Shown here one piece after another: positions 21,425-30,999 of a DNA stretch of 64,000 bases. The position numbers were made by a program, and so were the translations under genes. The notes under the pieces are model-generated. The model was not told the origin of the DNA and searched no databases. It was given only the letters and a program-made list of their open reading frames with translations. The DNA is taken from NCBI GenBank assembly GCA_963971405.1, contig OZ020485.1, positions 39,677,469-39,741,468 of the forward strand. The letters are read 5' to 3'. Each line of letters begins with the position of its first letter. The first letter of the stretch is position 1. This stretch comes from Psococerastis gibbosa (Eukaryota > Arthropoda > Insecta > Psocodea > Psocidae).

Positions 21425-21680
21425 ACCAAGGTTTCCTCTCCCTAGTCACATTAGCATCTTCTCCTCGAGTTGAGCAAGTCTCAAATCGCAGATAAGGTGT
21501 AACTGTGCTAGTGGGTTTCCCTCTGTAGATGGCAGTTCTTGCCGAAAGCGCTCAGGGTTTTATACTAACACAAGTGGGTTTCTTAGACAAAGTTAATTTC
21601 TTAACGATTATTTGGGTTTTAATAATTCGGGTTGTTATAACAAGTTTTTCTAAAACTAAAAAAGTTTTTGTTATTTTTTG
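21425..21680 (+). mobile_element. Penelope-like element 3' non-coding region
   Basis: It continues from the GIY-YIG stop codon. The segment from AACCAAGGTTTCC through GTTGAGCAAGTCTCAAATCG, GGCAGTTCTTGCCGAAAGCG and TTCTTAGACAAAGTTAATTT is repeated nearly identically in inverse at 42713-42971. A short peptide frame (21529-21936 +) merely crosses this region. Confidence 0.8.
21519..21556 (+). ncRNA. Hammerhead-ribozyme-like core in the PLE 3' region
   Basis: It reads CTGTAGA-T-GGC-AGTTCTT-GCC-GAAA-GCG. This fits CUGANGA, stem II (GGC/GCC with a 7-nt loop), GAAA, with one change in the first box (A6 to U). The same segment is present inverted at 42846-42873. Hammerheads are documented in Penelope-like elements; activity of this copy is doubtful because A6 is conserved in active ribozymes. 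Confidence 0.4.
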
Positions 21681-21689
21681 TTTATTGTA

Positions 21690-22975
21690 TAACTGTTGCA
21701 AGTGCCATCCTATATATAGTACGATGGGTATACCTTATTTTGTGCGTATGTGTGTACTGTATACTGTACCTAGGTACATCGAGATTAGGAAAAACTGTAA
21801 CTCCCGTGGATATTATGCGATTTTGATGAAACTTGGCACAAAAACTTATCATACAAATGTCTTGATCGAGTTTGTTAACAAGCGTGATCCACAATTGTGT
21901 TTGAAGATGGCGGCCGATCAAAAACGTAAAAATTAATTTCTCAGTTAATATGGGTCGTAGAGGGTTAGGAAAACAACTGAAAGCGTAGTTATATCGACAG
22001 CAATTGTAAACATCACTTTTTACAAAAAAATCAACGATTTCAACATGGCGACCAGTCAAAGGGAAAATGATGTGACGCGTGCACATAAGTTCAATCGTCT
22101 ACAAAGTACTGTAAAATGAGGAACCAGACTACCCCGTATTAACATAACAGTTCCAAGATTAATCAAAGCACTGAATTAACTTACAATAGGCAGTAACAGG
22201 CTTACTAAATTTTGGGGCGCAACTACCCCCTCTGCCCTCCCCCTCCTGTATCCGTCTTTGCGTTTGAGTGAGAGTCAGAGTCTGTGACACCACTATGCCG
22301 GGCACGTCCAAATTGTCTGTGAAGTAAACAAACCGTGTCCTCGACTTTGACCGATCAGTCCTGTGGCAGTATTAATGCTTAGGGGTATCAGCTACCCCTC
22401 CCAAGAAACCCAAATTACTGTCCAGCTGGCGACAGCTACAGCGTATATCTCTGCAGAAAGTTAATAGAGTAATTAATAGCTCTAGTTTCACGGCTGGTTC
22501 TTGGGAAAAACTTGGGCAATCAGTTGCATAGTAAAACGACTGTTGCCCCGGGTTACGGTTCAATTACAATGAGCCATGGTTCAATTGGACCAAGTCAAGG
22601 TCACGTGGTCTACCATCATTGTTTAATATTAATCAAGTAAATTGCATTTCAAATTACTGCATTTCCCCGTGTTGTTTGATTGCTACGAGTTTTTCATGTC
22701 AACTTGTTTGTTTTCCGTTCCGTGAGAGCAACTTCATTTTTTTTCAACATACGAGTATCACATGCTATATTTTAATTTTCCACTGAATTCTGAAGTAGTA
22801 CTCATTATTGCTATTTGTCTTCCTGTAATTTGTCTGCCTGAAGAACTGTCAATTATAGGTGCGATGTCTGCTTTTTTTTCACCGAGAAAAATATTATGTC
22901 TCAAGTGCATTCATTTTTCTTCCGATAATTTACATGGTTTTGTTTTGTTTATGTAGTCTAAATAATTATACAAAT
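21690..22975. other. No gene recognised
   Basis: Around 21815-21845, ATTTTGATGAAACTTGGCA resembles a phrase in the 700-bp repeats at 27.1 and 58.7 kb, so a very diverged relative may be present. The frames at 21682-22086 (-) and 22372-22563 (-) lack domains. Confidence 0.4.
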
Positions 22976-22984
22976 TTTATAAAT

Positions 22985-23215
22985 ATTTTTTTTTAAACAA
23001 TTGAGTGTATGTATCCGATTGACCTCTTCAGTAGGTTAGTACACGTGTTGTGCTACGACTCGAATTTTATAAATTTTATATGTTATATAATTTTATATAA
23101 ACTATTTAGTGAATGTATCCGATTGACCTCATTAGTCACCTTTGTAGGTTAGTACCCGTGTTGAGTTACGACACTTCTCCGATGATCGCATGGTGTGAGA
23201 GACTCGCACAAGTAA
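22985..23215 (-). repeat. Dispersed repeat family B, two copies in tandem
   Basis: In inverse orientation, two copies (about 22985-23065 and 23090-23215) contain GAATGTATCCGATTGACCTC or GTATGTATCCGATTGACC and GTTGAGTTACGACAC or its variant. The outer copy extends to GAGACTCGCACAAGTA. Confidence 0.7.
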
Positions 23216-23304
23216 AAGCTAACTACCACCTTATACCCTTTCCGTGCTAATAAGTAGTACCTAGACATTAGGTGTCACTTTTCGGACAAAACTTGCGTTG
23301 TGAT

Positions 23305-23512
23305 TGCCATGCAGAGTAGTGGTGAGTTCTTTCAGCCTAAAGGTTCTTGGTTCGAGTCCCACACTTGCTACATTTTCTGAACATGCTCTGAGGGCATGTA
23401 AAGCAGGAGGTCCCGTCCCTTGTTGAGTGTAAGGGGGAACTTTTTAGCCCTAAGTCCGCTATTAATGTGTTACAAAAACTCATTATTTATTTATTTATTT
23501 ATTTATGTTTCA
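23305..23512 (+). mobile_element. SINE family A with tRNA-like head
   Basis: The head has an A-box-like GCAGAGTAGTGG and a B box GGTTCGAGTCC about 40 bp apart. The body follows: CTACATTTTCTGAACATGC, GGCATGTAAAGCAGGAGG, TGTTGAGTGTAAGG, then a TTATTTATTTATTTATTTAT tail. The middle is slightly shortened relative to the copy at 53723. Confidence 0.85.
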
Positions 23513-23725
23513 AGTTTTCCTTACTTATCAACTATCCCTATTTGCAATCTTATAAGTGAACAAACTTAGCTTATGCTTATCGTTTATCGTTTGAATATTT
23601 ATTTACCATTGAACTGGCCCAAAATTGGCCCATATGAAAAATAAAGACAATTTTCTTCTTTCTTTCTTCAAACTTCAAGAATAACTAGGTGACAACTGAC
23701 AATGTACAGTACCTTATTTACTTAC

Positions 23726-24067
23726 TTAACGTGTCCGGGCCCAGAACGCGATGATCCAATACACTGCAGCCTGGATGGCCTTGTCATTGGCATCTGAGAG
23801 ATCTGTCTGGAACCCAGCTTCTGCTAGTCTTTGGCAAACCAGAAGGTCGTCTTCTTGTTGTCCGCATTCGCAAGTCGGGTCCTCCGCCAGTCCGCACCTA
23901 CACAGGTTCGCGCGGCATCTTGTAACCCCCGTTCGTAGCCTATTGAGGCTCCGCCAGGCAGGGTACGGTAGGTGACCTCCGGGCGCTATTTCTTCCTGGA
24001 TGTTTGGAGTTAGGTTCTTCCACCTGTCGATGCGATTTGAGGTGACTGCTCCCTCAACCCGTGTGGT
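23726..24067 (-). mobile_element. Non-LTR retrotransposon C-terminus with zinc knuckle
   Basis: An unbroken minus-strand frame between a TGA (24068-24070) and the TAA at 23726-23728 encodes about 113 residues. It reads NRIDRWKNLTPNIQEE, then LPYPAWRSLNRLRTG, then CRANLCRCGLAEDPTCECG, QQEDDLLVCQ and a hydrophobic end AVYWIIAFWARTR. LNRLRTG followed by C...CxCG...(H/D)LLxC is the cysteine-rich region that closes Jockey- and I-like LINE polyproteins; here the usual H before LL is D. No upstream reverse transcriptase is seen. The open frame suggests a fairly young 5'-truncated insertion, ended by short TAAG-type repeats. Confidence 0.85.
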
Positions 24068-24070
24068 TCA

Positions 24071-24480
24071 GCTGAGAAAACTCAATACCTTGATATCCGT
24101 TTAAGTACGATCTTTGTATAACGTGTAGCATAGCTGGACAAGAGCTGCGGGAAGTCATGAAAGATTATGGAAGTGAAAGGACAGACAGGAGCGGTGGAGG
24201 GTCATATATCACAACTCTGCTGATTACAGATAGCAGCAATGATTTACTAACATGTATTATGTAGGTATACTACTTACAAATTGTAATATTTGAACGAAAC
24301 CTCTGATAATGGAAGATTCCAAGTTCCACTCATGGCCACTTCCCAAGGCAACCGTCCGCCACTGATGCACCGTCAGAAGGTCATTAGTGCCGCGCGTCAT
24401 TCACCTCTCTTAACAAATTAATTTAAATCTCAACGAGACCCTAGGTAGATTTCATCGTCCAAATAGGTAGTAACGATGAT
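24071..24480. other. No gene recognised
   Basis: I see neither coding signal nor a repeat partner in this segment. Confidence 0.35.
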
Positions 24481-24520
24481 GAAGCGGCCGAATCCGGGCT
24501 GATGGGCCGTGGCTCCGAGA
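24480..24520 (-). repeat. Fragment of repeat F
   Basis: GAATCCGGGCTGATGGGCCG followed by TGG matches the left arm at 8000-8022. Only about 35 bp is preserved. Confidence 0.55.
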
Positions 24521-24744
24521 CTCCGAGATAGAATCTTAGAAGTCCATGGGCGTAGGCCCTTAAAGATTTGACGAGTTAACACTAGGTAGAATTGGGGTTT
24601 CTTTGATGGATTTACGTAACATAAAAAAGTGTGGGGAATTTAAACTAGACGTACAATATAATGAATAAGATTTTAATGTTAATATTCGAAAACTATTAAA
24701 AAAAAACCCGCGAAAACTTATCAATGTAATCGAACAGAGAGAGT

Positions 24745-24982
24745 GGCGTATCCGTAGAAATGATGAGATCTACGCGATATACCGAGAACCTCCGATAGTT
24801 GCCGAAATCAAGAGAGCCCGCATCAGGTGGCCAGGACAATAGAACTACAGGAGCAGCCTTACACAAGGGAGAAGACGAGTGGGACGACCACGGATGCGAT
24901 GGCTGGACGATGTCGAGGTGGATCTGGTGACCCTTGGCGTCGATGACCGGTGATGTGCGCGATGTGGCAGAGCAAGCCATGC
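24745..24982 (+). mobile_element. Non-LTR retrotransposon tail with frame breaks
   Basis: The + strand reads RRNDEIYAIYREPPIVAEIK, then RARIRWPGQ and a stop, then TQGRRRVGRPRMRWLDDVEV, closely similar to the fragment at 52241. A stop and a small deletion interrupt the frame. It ends in a C run at 24985. It is a 5'-truncated dead copy. Confidence 0.8.
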
Positions 24983-25062
24983 CCCCCCCCCCCCCTATAT
25001 CCTGCCAGCCCCGCTGGATCCAATCCTAGTTACGCCCATGTAGAAGTCTATCCGTAGTACCC

Positions 25063-25165
25063 CTGAAGATGTCCATAGCAGATGAAGCGTTTGGAAGTGC
25101 GCATTCAGATCGACCAATCAGCCAGGATTCAACAGTTTTATCATCTGACTCCGACCGTGAGATGT
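25063..25165 (+). repeat. Repeat F fragment with hammerhead-like core
   Basis: It begins CTGAAGA-TGTC and reaches GATGAAGCGTTTGGAAGTGC, CAGATCGACCAATCAGCC, AGGATTCAACAG and CTGACTCCGACCGTGAGATG, colinear with the arm at 8146-8248. The first box CUGAAGA is a perfect CUGANGA match, but the GAAA box is changed to GAAG. Confidence 0.6.
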
Positions 25166-25439
25166 CATTTTCAAAAAGGGTTAGGTTACCTAAAGCTTGG
25201 TATCAGCATAGGGGTGCACTCGCGGATCTGCTGTGTTTCCCTGCCCAGGCCTTCTGTGCTCCGCTGGTCGCCCATCCAAATGAAGTATATAAGTTTAATT
25301 AATTGCCACAAAAAAAGTTAGAGCGAAAATGACCAATGTTTTTTTTTTTTTTTTTTTAATATGGGACATAATCTATGAAATTCATGTAAGATTGCTTCAA
25401 AAGCAAAGGTAGGAGAAAAATATGATGGTATTCATATAA

Positions 25440-25740
25440 CCTATAGAAAGACAGTTAGTAGCCCAGATACGAATCAGGAGAGCGAAATGGATGGGGCATT
25501 TGCTAAGGCACGAAAATCTGGTACACACTATTATCGAAGGCACAGTAGAGGGAAATAACCGAAGAGGACGGCCGAAGAAGGAATTCATGGATCAAGTAAA
25601 AGAAGACGCAGGAGCAATATCATATGAAGAACTGAAGAGGAAGATCGAGGACCGAGTAAACCGGAGGACGATATGCAGGGAGTTGCTGCCAACCAATCGA
25701 AAAGATTGTAACCTTAAGAAGATAGGCCTACCACTTGATC
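25440..25740 (+). mobile_element. Non-LTR retrotransposon tail
   Basis: The frame reads RRAKWMGHLLRHENLVHTII, then RRGRPKKEFMDQVKEDAG, then ISYEELKRKIEDRVNRRT and a short end. R..KWxGHxxRHExLxxxIxEG...GRPxxxxxDQ is a common LINE tail in invertebrates. A diverged copy of the same family lies on the minus strand at 41230-41620. Only the C-terminus is present. Confidence 0.85.
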
Positions 25741-25759
25741 AATTGCATCAAGTACAGAA

Positions 25760-25842
25760 CCCACCTTTCCCTCCTCAAACCCACCTTTCCCTCCTCAAAC
25801 CCAACTTTCCCTCCTCGAACCCATCTTTCCCTCCTCGAACCT
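25760..25842. repeat. Minisatellite, 20-bp unit, four copies
   Basis: The unit CCCACCTTTCCCTCCTCAAA is repeated four times head to tail; the last two copies carry variants (CCAACTTT, CCATCTTT, CTCGAA). It follows the LINE tail directly. Confidence 0.85.
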
Positions 25843-25899
25843 TCTACTTCTGGAGCATTTGCTCGAAATTTGTGAAAAATAAAAATTTACTCTCATGAA

Positions 25900-26395
25900 T
25901 TCCACTGAAATAACTGAGTATATTCTTCCACTCCTCCCATAACGAAACTTTTGGCATTTGAACGGAAATAAAACTATGCAAGAATTTATTAACTCGGCAA
26001 TGGCGGGCTGTGGTTGTTGTCGAGAATTCCGGCTTACCATTTAAAAATACCGCTCTCTGAAAATTTCAATTTCCCATTTCTTAATTATATTTCCTATTAA
26101 TTTTTACTCAAATATACCCCATCCCAGTTTCGCTCAGAGAAGTAATGGGTTGGTAAAGCGCATTCTGTAGTCATACCTTCCGGTCTGGCAGCTGTGCAGT
26201 ATTTTTCTGCATTACTGAGGCCATCAAGTTATATGTTTAATTACTGAAAACATGCTGAGCCGTTTAAGAGGATGCGTTCCGCCAATTTAACTGTGGCCAC
26301 ATGCAAGGTCGTATGAAGGGCATTTTTTATTATTGCATAATTTGAAAATTTCTGTCCCCAATAAAGAATCAAGAAATTCTGGACACTTCTTCTTC
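25900..26395. other. No gene recognised
   Basis: AT-rich sequence. The 81-codon minus-strand frame at 25795-26040 starts in unique sequence and ends inside the minisatellite; it has no domain. Confidence 0.35.
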
Positions 26396-26412
26396 TTTAA
26401 CTGCCCCTTCTA

Positions 26413-26705
26413 TCAAAGATTGACGATCATCATGGCAATTTTGACCTTGAAGACTGCTGCCATGAAAAGGGAAGTCGTGCTCTTGCCAAACCACCGCCTC
26501 AGGTTTTTCAACCAGGATGTTCTTCCTCTCCCGGGAGCCTTCTATCTTCCCTGGATTGTTACATGCAGATTTTCATGTCTCATCACATGGCCCAAGTATG
26601 TTAGTTTCCGTTTCTTAACCGTTAGCAACAACTCGTCTTCTGTATCCATTCACTTCAGCAGTAGGGACACGATCTCTCCAGGGTATGCGCAGCATTCGTT
26701 TGTAT
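26413..26705 (-). mobile_element. Non-LTR retrotransposon tail with one internal stop
   Basis: The minus strand reads KKRKLTYLGHVMRHENLHVT, IQGR-stop-KAPGRGRTSW, LKNLRRWFGKSTTSLFMAAV and KVKIAMMIVNL, ending TGA at 26413. K(R)xLxYLGHxxRHE...GRxRxSWLKNLRxW is a well-known RTE-like LINE tail. One TAG interrupts it. A + strand relative is at 49700-49871. Confidence 0.85.
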
Positions 26706-26717
26706 ACCCTCATTTCC

Positions 26718-26897
26718 AAGGCCGTGCCCAGGTTTTGATTTCGGGGGGGGGGGGGAGGGGTGTCCAAATTTTTTTGACGTAATTTATTAATGAATTAATG
26801 GATGAATTCTTCAAACAATACAGGTTTACATATAAAAAAATATTTCGGGGGGGGGGGGGGTTACGGACACCTTGAACCACCCCCCTGGGCACAACTA
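26718..26897. mobile_element. Poly-G/poly-C DNA element, family E, copy 2
   Basis: It starts CAAGGCCGTGCCCAGG and ends CCCCTGGGCAC, with the interior ACGTAATTTATTAATGAATT and two G runs shared with the copies at 20452 and 61340. Overlapping frames are shadows. Confidence 0.7.
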
Positions 26898-27074
26898 TGC
26901 ACATTTCATTACACTGATTCTGTTCCCCATAGCGTGTCTCAACGTCCATCCCTCCATACTAAATAGAACGATTGGTATCACGTATGTAACCGGACACCAC
27001 TGGCCTCGAACCCAATATCTGTACCTTTCCGGAGTATAGTGGTATAGATGGATACGTGTCCCGCGTCGCTCTGT

Positions 27075-27803
27075 CTGTCTGTCTGTCTGTTCATCGATTT
27101 CCGGGCAGACTACCCAGCCGATTTTGATGAAATTTTGCATGTAGGTTTACAAAAATCATACCTCAGGACAATTTTTTTTATTTTGGGCTGACTCAATTTG
27201 GGGGGGTTTTATTCTCAAAAAACTCCAAAAAAAACACGTCTAAAACAAATATTTCTCAAAAACGGCTCCAACGATTTCTTTTAAATTCACATATATTGTA
27301 GTCATTATTAATGTTAACAAAATGCAGGGAATCGCTTGCCCCTTGATAGTCTGCTTCTGGGAGTAAAAAAATAAAAATAACTCAATTTTCATGAAAAATG
27401 ACTAAAAAATCATTTTTCTGCGGAACCTTTCCACCGATGATTTCTACCTTCAGGTATGTTGTAGATGTTCAATAGAGTAACAAAACCGGACAGGTTGCAT
27501 TCCCAAAAAAATATTTTATTCTGTGCAAAAAATTATTTTTTGAAGAAATTATGGAAAATTCACGCTCCAATACATTACGTGCCATGTGTCATTGATACTA
27601 CTGTTACAATGTATTGGTCTGTTCGTTCCAGAATATGCAATTGAGTTTTAAGGGGTTTTTAATATATTGAGGTGGACCCCCCCCCCCCCTCGAGGGATCT
27701 GAAATTTAACCATAGGGAAATTATTTACTATGAAATTTCAAATTATGTCTATCTACTAATTTATAAATTGGAAAGCATGTTCGAGTAAACTCGGACCGGT
27801 TCT
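27075..27803 (+). repeat. About 700-bp dispersed repeat R, copy 1
   Basis: It starts in CTGTCTGTCTGTCTGTTCAT, continues CGATTTCCGGGCAGACTAC, GATGAAATTTTGCATGTAGG and TCTCAAAAACGGCTCCAACG, and ends AAATTGGAAAGCATGTTCGA and AAACTCGGACCGGTTCTT. The copy at 58628-59433 is colinear to exactly that end. No conserved open frame. The class is unknown. Confidence 0.8.
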
Positions 27804-28344
27804 TTTCGGATTTGTCTTTCACGCCGTGCCGCCTAGTAGAGCTGAACCATTCCCCCCCCCCCCCCCCCCCCCGTGTCGTAGTTCGGTTTTCTACCTCAAT
27901 GCCAGTGCAGCTGGATAGGCGATCGGCATTTCCTTCCCTTCAGCTGCTAGATGTTAAGTCTCTTTATACTAGAGTCGCATGCCCACCAGCTATCTGTATC
28001 GTAAATGACCTGATGAGGTGCCGTTAGTGCTATAAGTGTATGGTGACGAATATTAGTATCACGAACTGCTGCTAATGTGTCCCATATCACAGGACGTTGT
28101 TCTTGTTTTTAACTTGTTCCTGGAGAAATTTAACAACTCAAGGTTAATTTAGGTACTTTAACTGATATACCTAGATTTGTCTAAAGAGCAATAATCCTGG
28201 CACTGTTTCTGGTATCCTAATCTGATGACCTTGTGAATCCGTTAGCCTAGATAACTAGGGAGTTACTAAAATACTTTCTTATATCCTTCAATGACTGATA
28301 TGAAAAAGCAATGAGGTGATAATGCGAATAGTACCTACCCTTAT
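27804..28344. other. No gene recognised
   Basis: Holds a run of about 20 C at 27852-27872 and mostly single-copy sequence. CTGATGA near 28009 is followed by no proper hammerhead stem. Confidence 0.35.
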
Positions 28345-28548
28345 TGTAAATAAATAAAATAAATAAAATAAATAAATATTGACTTTTTTGTTCTACTACT
28401 AAGCCAACCTAGTTGGGGATATAAATCCCTCATACACTCAACTAGGAAGGCCCAGGACCGCCTGCTTTACATGCCTTCCGAAGCAGAAAATGTTTTTTTT
28501 CTGGTGAAAGTCAGAGTCCGTACCACTACTCTACATCTCTGGCTATGC
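28345..28548 (-). mobile_element. SINE family A, near full length
   Basis: In inverse orientation it runs from an AAATAAATAAATATTGAC tail through AAGCCAACCTAG, CCTGCTTTACATGCCTTCC and GAAAGTCAGAGTCCGTACCA to CCACTACTCTACAT, whose complement TGTAGAGTAGTGG is the A box. The B box is lost to a T run and a small deletion. Confidence 0.8.
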
Positions 28549-28934
28549 AATGAGCTATGAGGCCATAATGCGAATAGCTCCTACACTTATTGTACTGCGT
28601 GGACATGTACAATTGTTTATGTACAATATTCAGTAAGTTTAAAGAAGGAAAGCAATATTACAACAACCCCAATAACGCAACAACCATATCCGTTAGATTG
28701 GCTACATCAGGGGGCGTTCTTTGGGGTCCTAGGGGGGGGGGGGTCAATTGCCCTCCTTCTTGGTTTTCCAAATGGAATGATTACAGTAATAAATAATAGT
28801 AAAAAGTATGTGGATACAATATATTGTTTAAAGCTTTAAAACCATGTATTTAAGTTGCTTCCCTTCTTTCCTCTGAATAAGGAAAGGCGAAGAATGATCT
28901 GCACGACATGAAACGTAATTACTGCCTACTGTAC

Positions 28935-29000
28935 TGATAGATAAATAATGACTTTATTTTTAGCGGAGTTAGGACCCTCTTACACTCAACTAGGGGTCCG
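28935..29000 (-). mobile_element. SINE family A, short fragment
   Basis: AAATAATGACTTTATTTTTA, GCGGAGTTAGGACC and TCTTACACTCAACTAGG are the inverse 3' part of the SINE. Confidence 0.6.
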
Positions 29001-29306
29001 CAACAAACATAGTAGAAAAATTAAAAGTACCATTTAAAACCGAATTGCTATTTCCTTAATCACACTCACTCACTCACATACACAAACATGGGGCGGTTTA
29101 AATAAATCCTAGCCTATATTATGTTTGAAATTAGATGCTCCTTGAGCGAATATTACTATTTATTAATATTCATATTTTTATTTATAAAAATATTTCTAAC
29201 TACAGCCTCATGAAGGCCTGGGAATACCCGTTTATTTAGAGCCCAGGAATTAAGTGTACAGCTGAAGCCCAATAAATTATTTTACCAGAACATAATTGAT
29301 TGGCCA

Positions 29307-29346
<40 letters not shown>

Positions 29347-29790
29347 GTGTAATTCCCAAAATAAATTCAGTTACCTAAATTTAGATAATACATTTTTCTT
29401 TTTTGGGCCCCTTGCCATGGTGTAACATAAACAAGTTGTACGCGAGTAGCTTTGGCGTGGTCGACAACCTTAATTTGGTGAACATTGCAATAGCTCAGCG
29501 AGTTGTAAACTTAACGAAAACTAATTAGAGATCGTTGTAATATAAAGCCCGCCCACGCCTTCCCACAACGCCCTAGCCTAATTACTGTATTCTATGATTT
29601 TGATTAAGACTACACTGCCTTGTGATAGCGTTGCGTATAGTTTATTTCTGGAGGAAAAAAAAAGTCAGAAATTATGGTCGCCAGAGATAATGAGTGAGCC
29701 ACTGGCTATATAGTGGCCTGGACTGATTTGGCGTCCCATTCCATTAAAGTATTGTCCCATTAAGTTCATTTTCATAATAAGCCTGCCTGA
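29001..29790. other. No gene; contains an AAT microsatellite
   Basis: An ATA/AAT run fills 29308-29345. The remainder is AT-rich with no coding signal. Confidence 0.45.
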
Positions 29791-29792
29791 GC

Positions 29793-30144
29793 CAATGGCG
29801 GATCCACGAGGTCATGACCCCCCTAAATAAGTAAATTCATAAGATTTTCTTCTTCTTCTTCGGCCGGTACTCCCCTGCGCCGAAGGAATATATTTATAAA
29901 TTAACAATTATACCCTTATAATACAAATAACCTGTGGGCCCCCAAGTTAATCAACTTGTCGGGGGCTCGCACAGTAAATGCTGTAGATGATGCAACATGT
30001 TTTCTATTTCACGTCTGTGTTAGCAAAAAAACTTAGTTTTAATTTCAAATCAGTTTAATTCATACCATTTAAAATTGTAAGTTAACGTAAAGAGTAATTA
30101 TAGTAAAGTAAAATAATAAAGTAAAAAATAAAGTAAGTTTTAGA

Positions 30145-30195
<51 letters not shown>

Positions 30196-30284
30196 TGGAT
30201 TTAAAACTCAACTTTTCAAAAAAAAAAAAAAAAATACATTTTAAACTTGAACACAACTTGTGACCCCCTAAATTTTCGCCCTTG
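29793..30284. mobile_element. hAT-like element with nested retroposon tail
   Basis: The left end CAATGGCGGATCC and the right end (complement CAAGGGCGAAAAT) resemble the 4922 family. Flanks are GCCTGAGC (29785) and TCCTGAGC (30285), 7 of 8. Inside, 29848-30000 matches in inverse the segment 57140-57266 (GGTACTCCCCTGCGCCGAAG, CCCCCAAGTTAATCAACTTG), and an AAT run occupies 30148-30195. The nested piece looks like a retroposon 3' end with a GAA tail. Confidence 0.65.
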
Positions 30285-30831
30285 TCCTGAGCCTGCTGCT
30301 GGGCAAAACTGAAAATTATTAAGCCCTTTATTAATTAATCGATGGAAGAAAATTTTTGTTAGTTATCGTATAGCCTATACTGTAGGTGCGTTTCGTATAT
30401 TAAAGTTATGATTTTAATTTTAAAGTTCTTTTTAGCCGAAAAATCCATTCCGACTTAGTCACTTGCAGATCTGGTTGAGGGGGAAGTAAATAGAACATTC
30501 AGTCCGGAACAAAGAACTATAAATATATTAACCATAATGTTATAATGAAATGCACTTAATGAATTGACGCTCACCTATACGGCTATTCTACCCCATTAAC
30601 CAATTCCCCCCCCCCCCCTCCTATGAATATATATTTACAAGGTTAGGTACCTGGTGTACCGCTGTAAGGTAAGGTTGCTCACGTCTTCATAGTGCGTGGT
30701 AGCAAAGCCAGTGGCGTAAGTGGAGTGGAGGATAATCAGCTGTGTCTGTTTACAGCTGTCAGCTGTTCGAGAGCAAGACCTCATGGAACACGGCGAGTGA
30801 ATCCGAACTTGGCCGAGTATTGCCAGTAGTG

Positions 30832-30865
30832 TCAGTGCGCGCCCGACTCTCGGAGCGCTAGGTCG
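30832..30865 (+). promoter_or_regulatory. TATA-less core promoter: Inr plus DPE
   Basis: TCAGT at 30832-30836 matches the arthropod initiator, with A+1 at 30834. GGTCG at 30861-30865 then falls exactly at +28 to +32 and matches the DPE consensus RGWYV at all five positions; +24 is G, as preferred in DPE promoters. No TATA box is seen about 30 bp upstream. The surrounding 30700-31000 is GC- and CpG-rich against an AT-rich background. The DPE spacing rule is established for Drosophila; applying it here is an inference. The putative leader is 61 nt before the ATG at 30895. Confidence 0.5.
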
Positions 30866-30894
30866 GAGTTCGATGTGAGTGAGCTTACAGTAGC

Positions 30895-30999
30895 ATGGTG
30901 CCGCAGCAAAGCGAGGCTGGCCGATCGTCCAGCCCCGTACAGTTTGGGTCCCAGCTTGTGGATAAACACTCATCAACCCCTTATACAGATGCAACACAG
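30895..30999 (+). CDS. Candidate first coding exon, unknown protein
   Basis: The ATG at 30895 has G at +4 and an in-frame stop five codons upstream (30880-30882), so it is the first start in its frame. It encodes exactly 35 codons, MVPQQSEAGRSSSPVQ onward to STPYTDATQ, and ends CACAG|GTATGTAA, a canonical donor, in phase 0. It is polar, Ser- and Gln-rich, as in disordered N-termini of regulatory or membrane proteins; I do not recognise the family. It lies 61 nt downstream of the Inr/DPE pair. Two other open frames cross it (30875-31099 + and 30635-30997 -); neither is supported by both a promoter and a donor. Later exons were not found; the intron may exceed the window. Confidence 0.5.

Noticed and set aside
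21529-21936. 135-codon + frame and its near-identical peptide at 42682-42867
   Set aside because: The shared peptide comes from the non-coding 3' region of the Penelope-like element, read by chance in the same frame; the second halves differ completely.
21682-22086. 134-codon minus-strand frame
   Set aside because: No domain, no splice context, and it overlaps a + frame of equal length; consistent with chance.
25760-25842. CRISPR-like direct repeats
   Set aside because: The 20-bp units are contiguous without spacers and the genome is animal; a minisatellite.
26333-26782. 149-codon + strand frame
   Set aside because: It is the antisense shadow of the LINE tail read on the minus strand (YLGHVMRHE, SWLKNLRRW), and it ends in a G-run DNA element.
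28008-28060. CTGATGA near 28009 as a hammerhead
   Set aside because: The following sequence cannot form stem II before a GAAA box; only GAAT occurs at a suitable distance.
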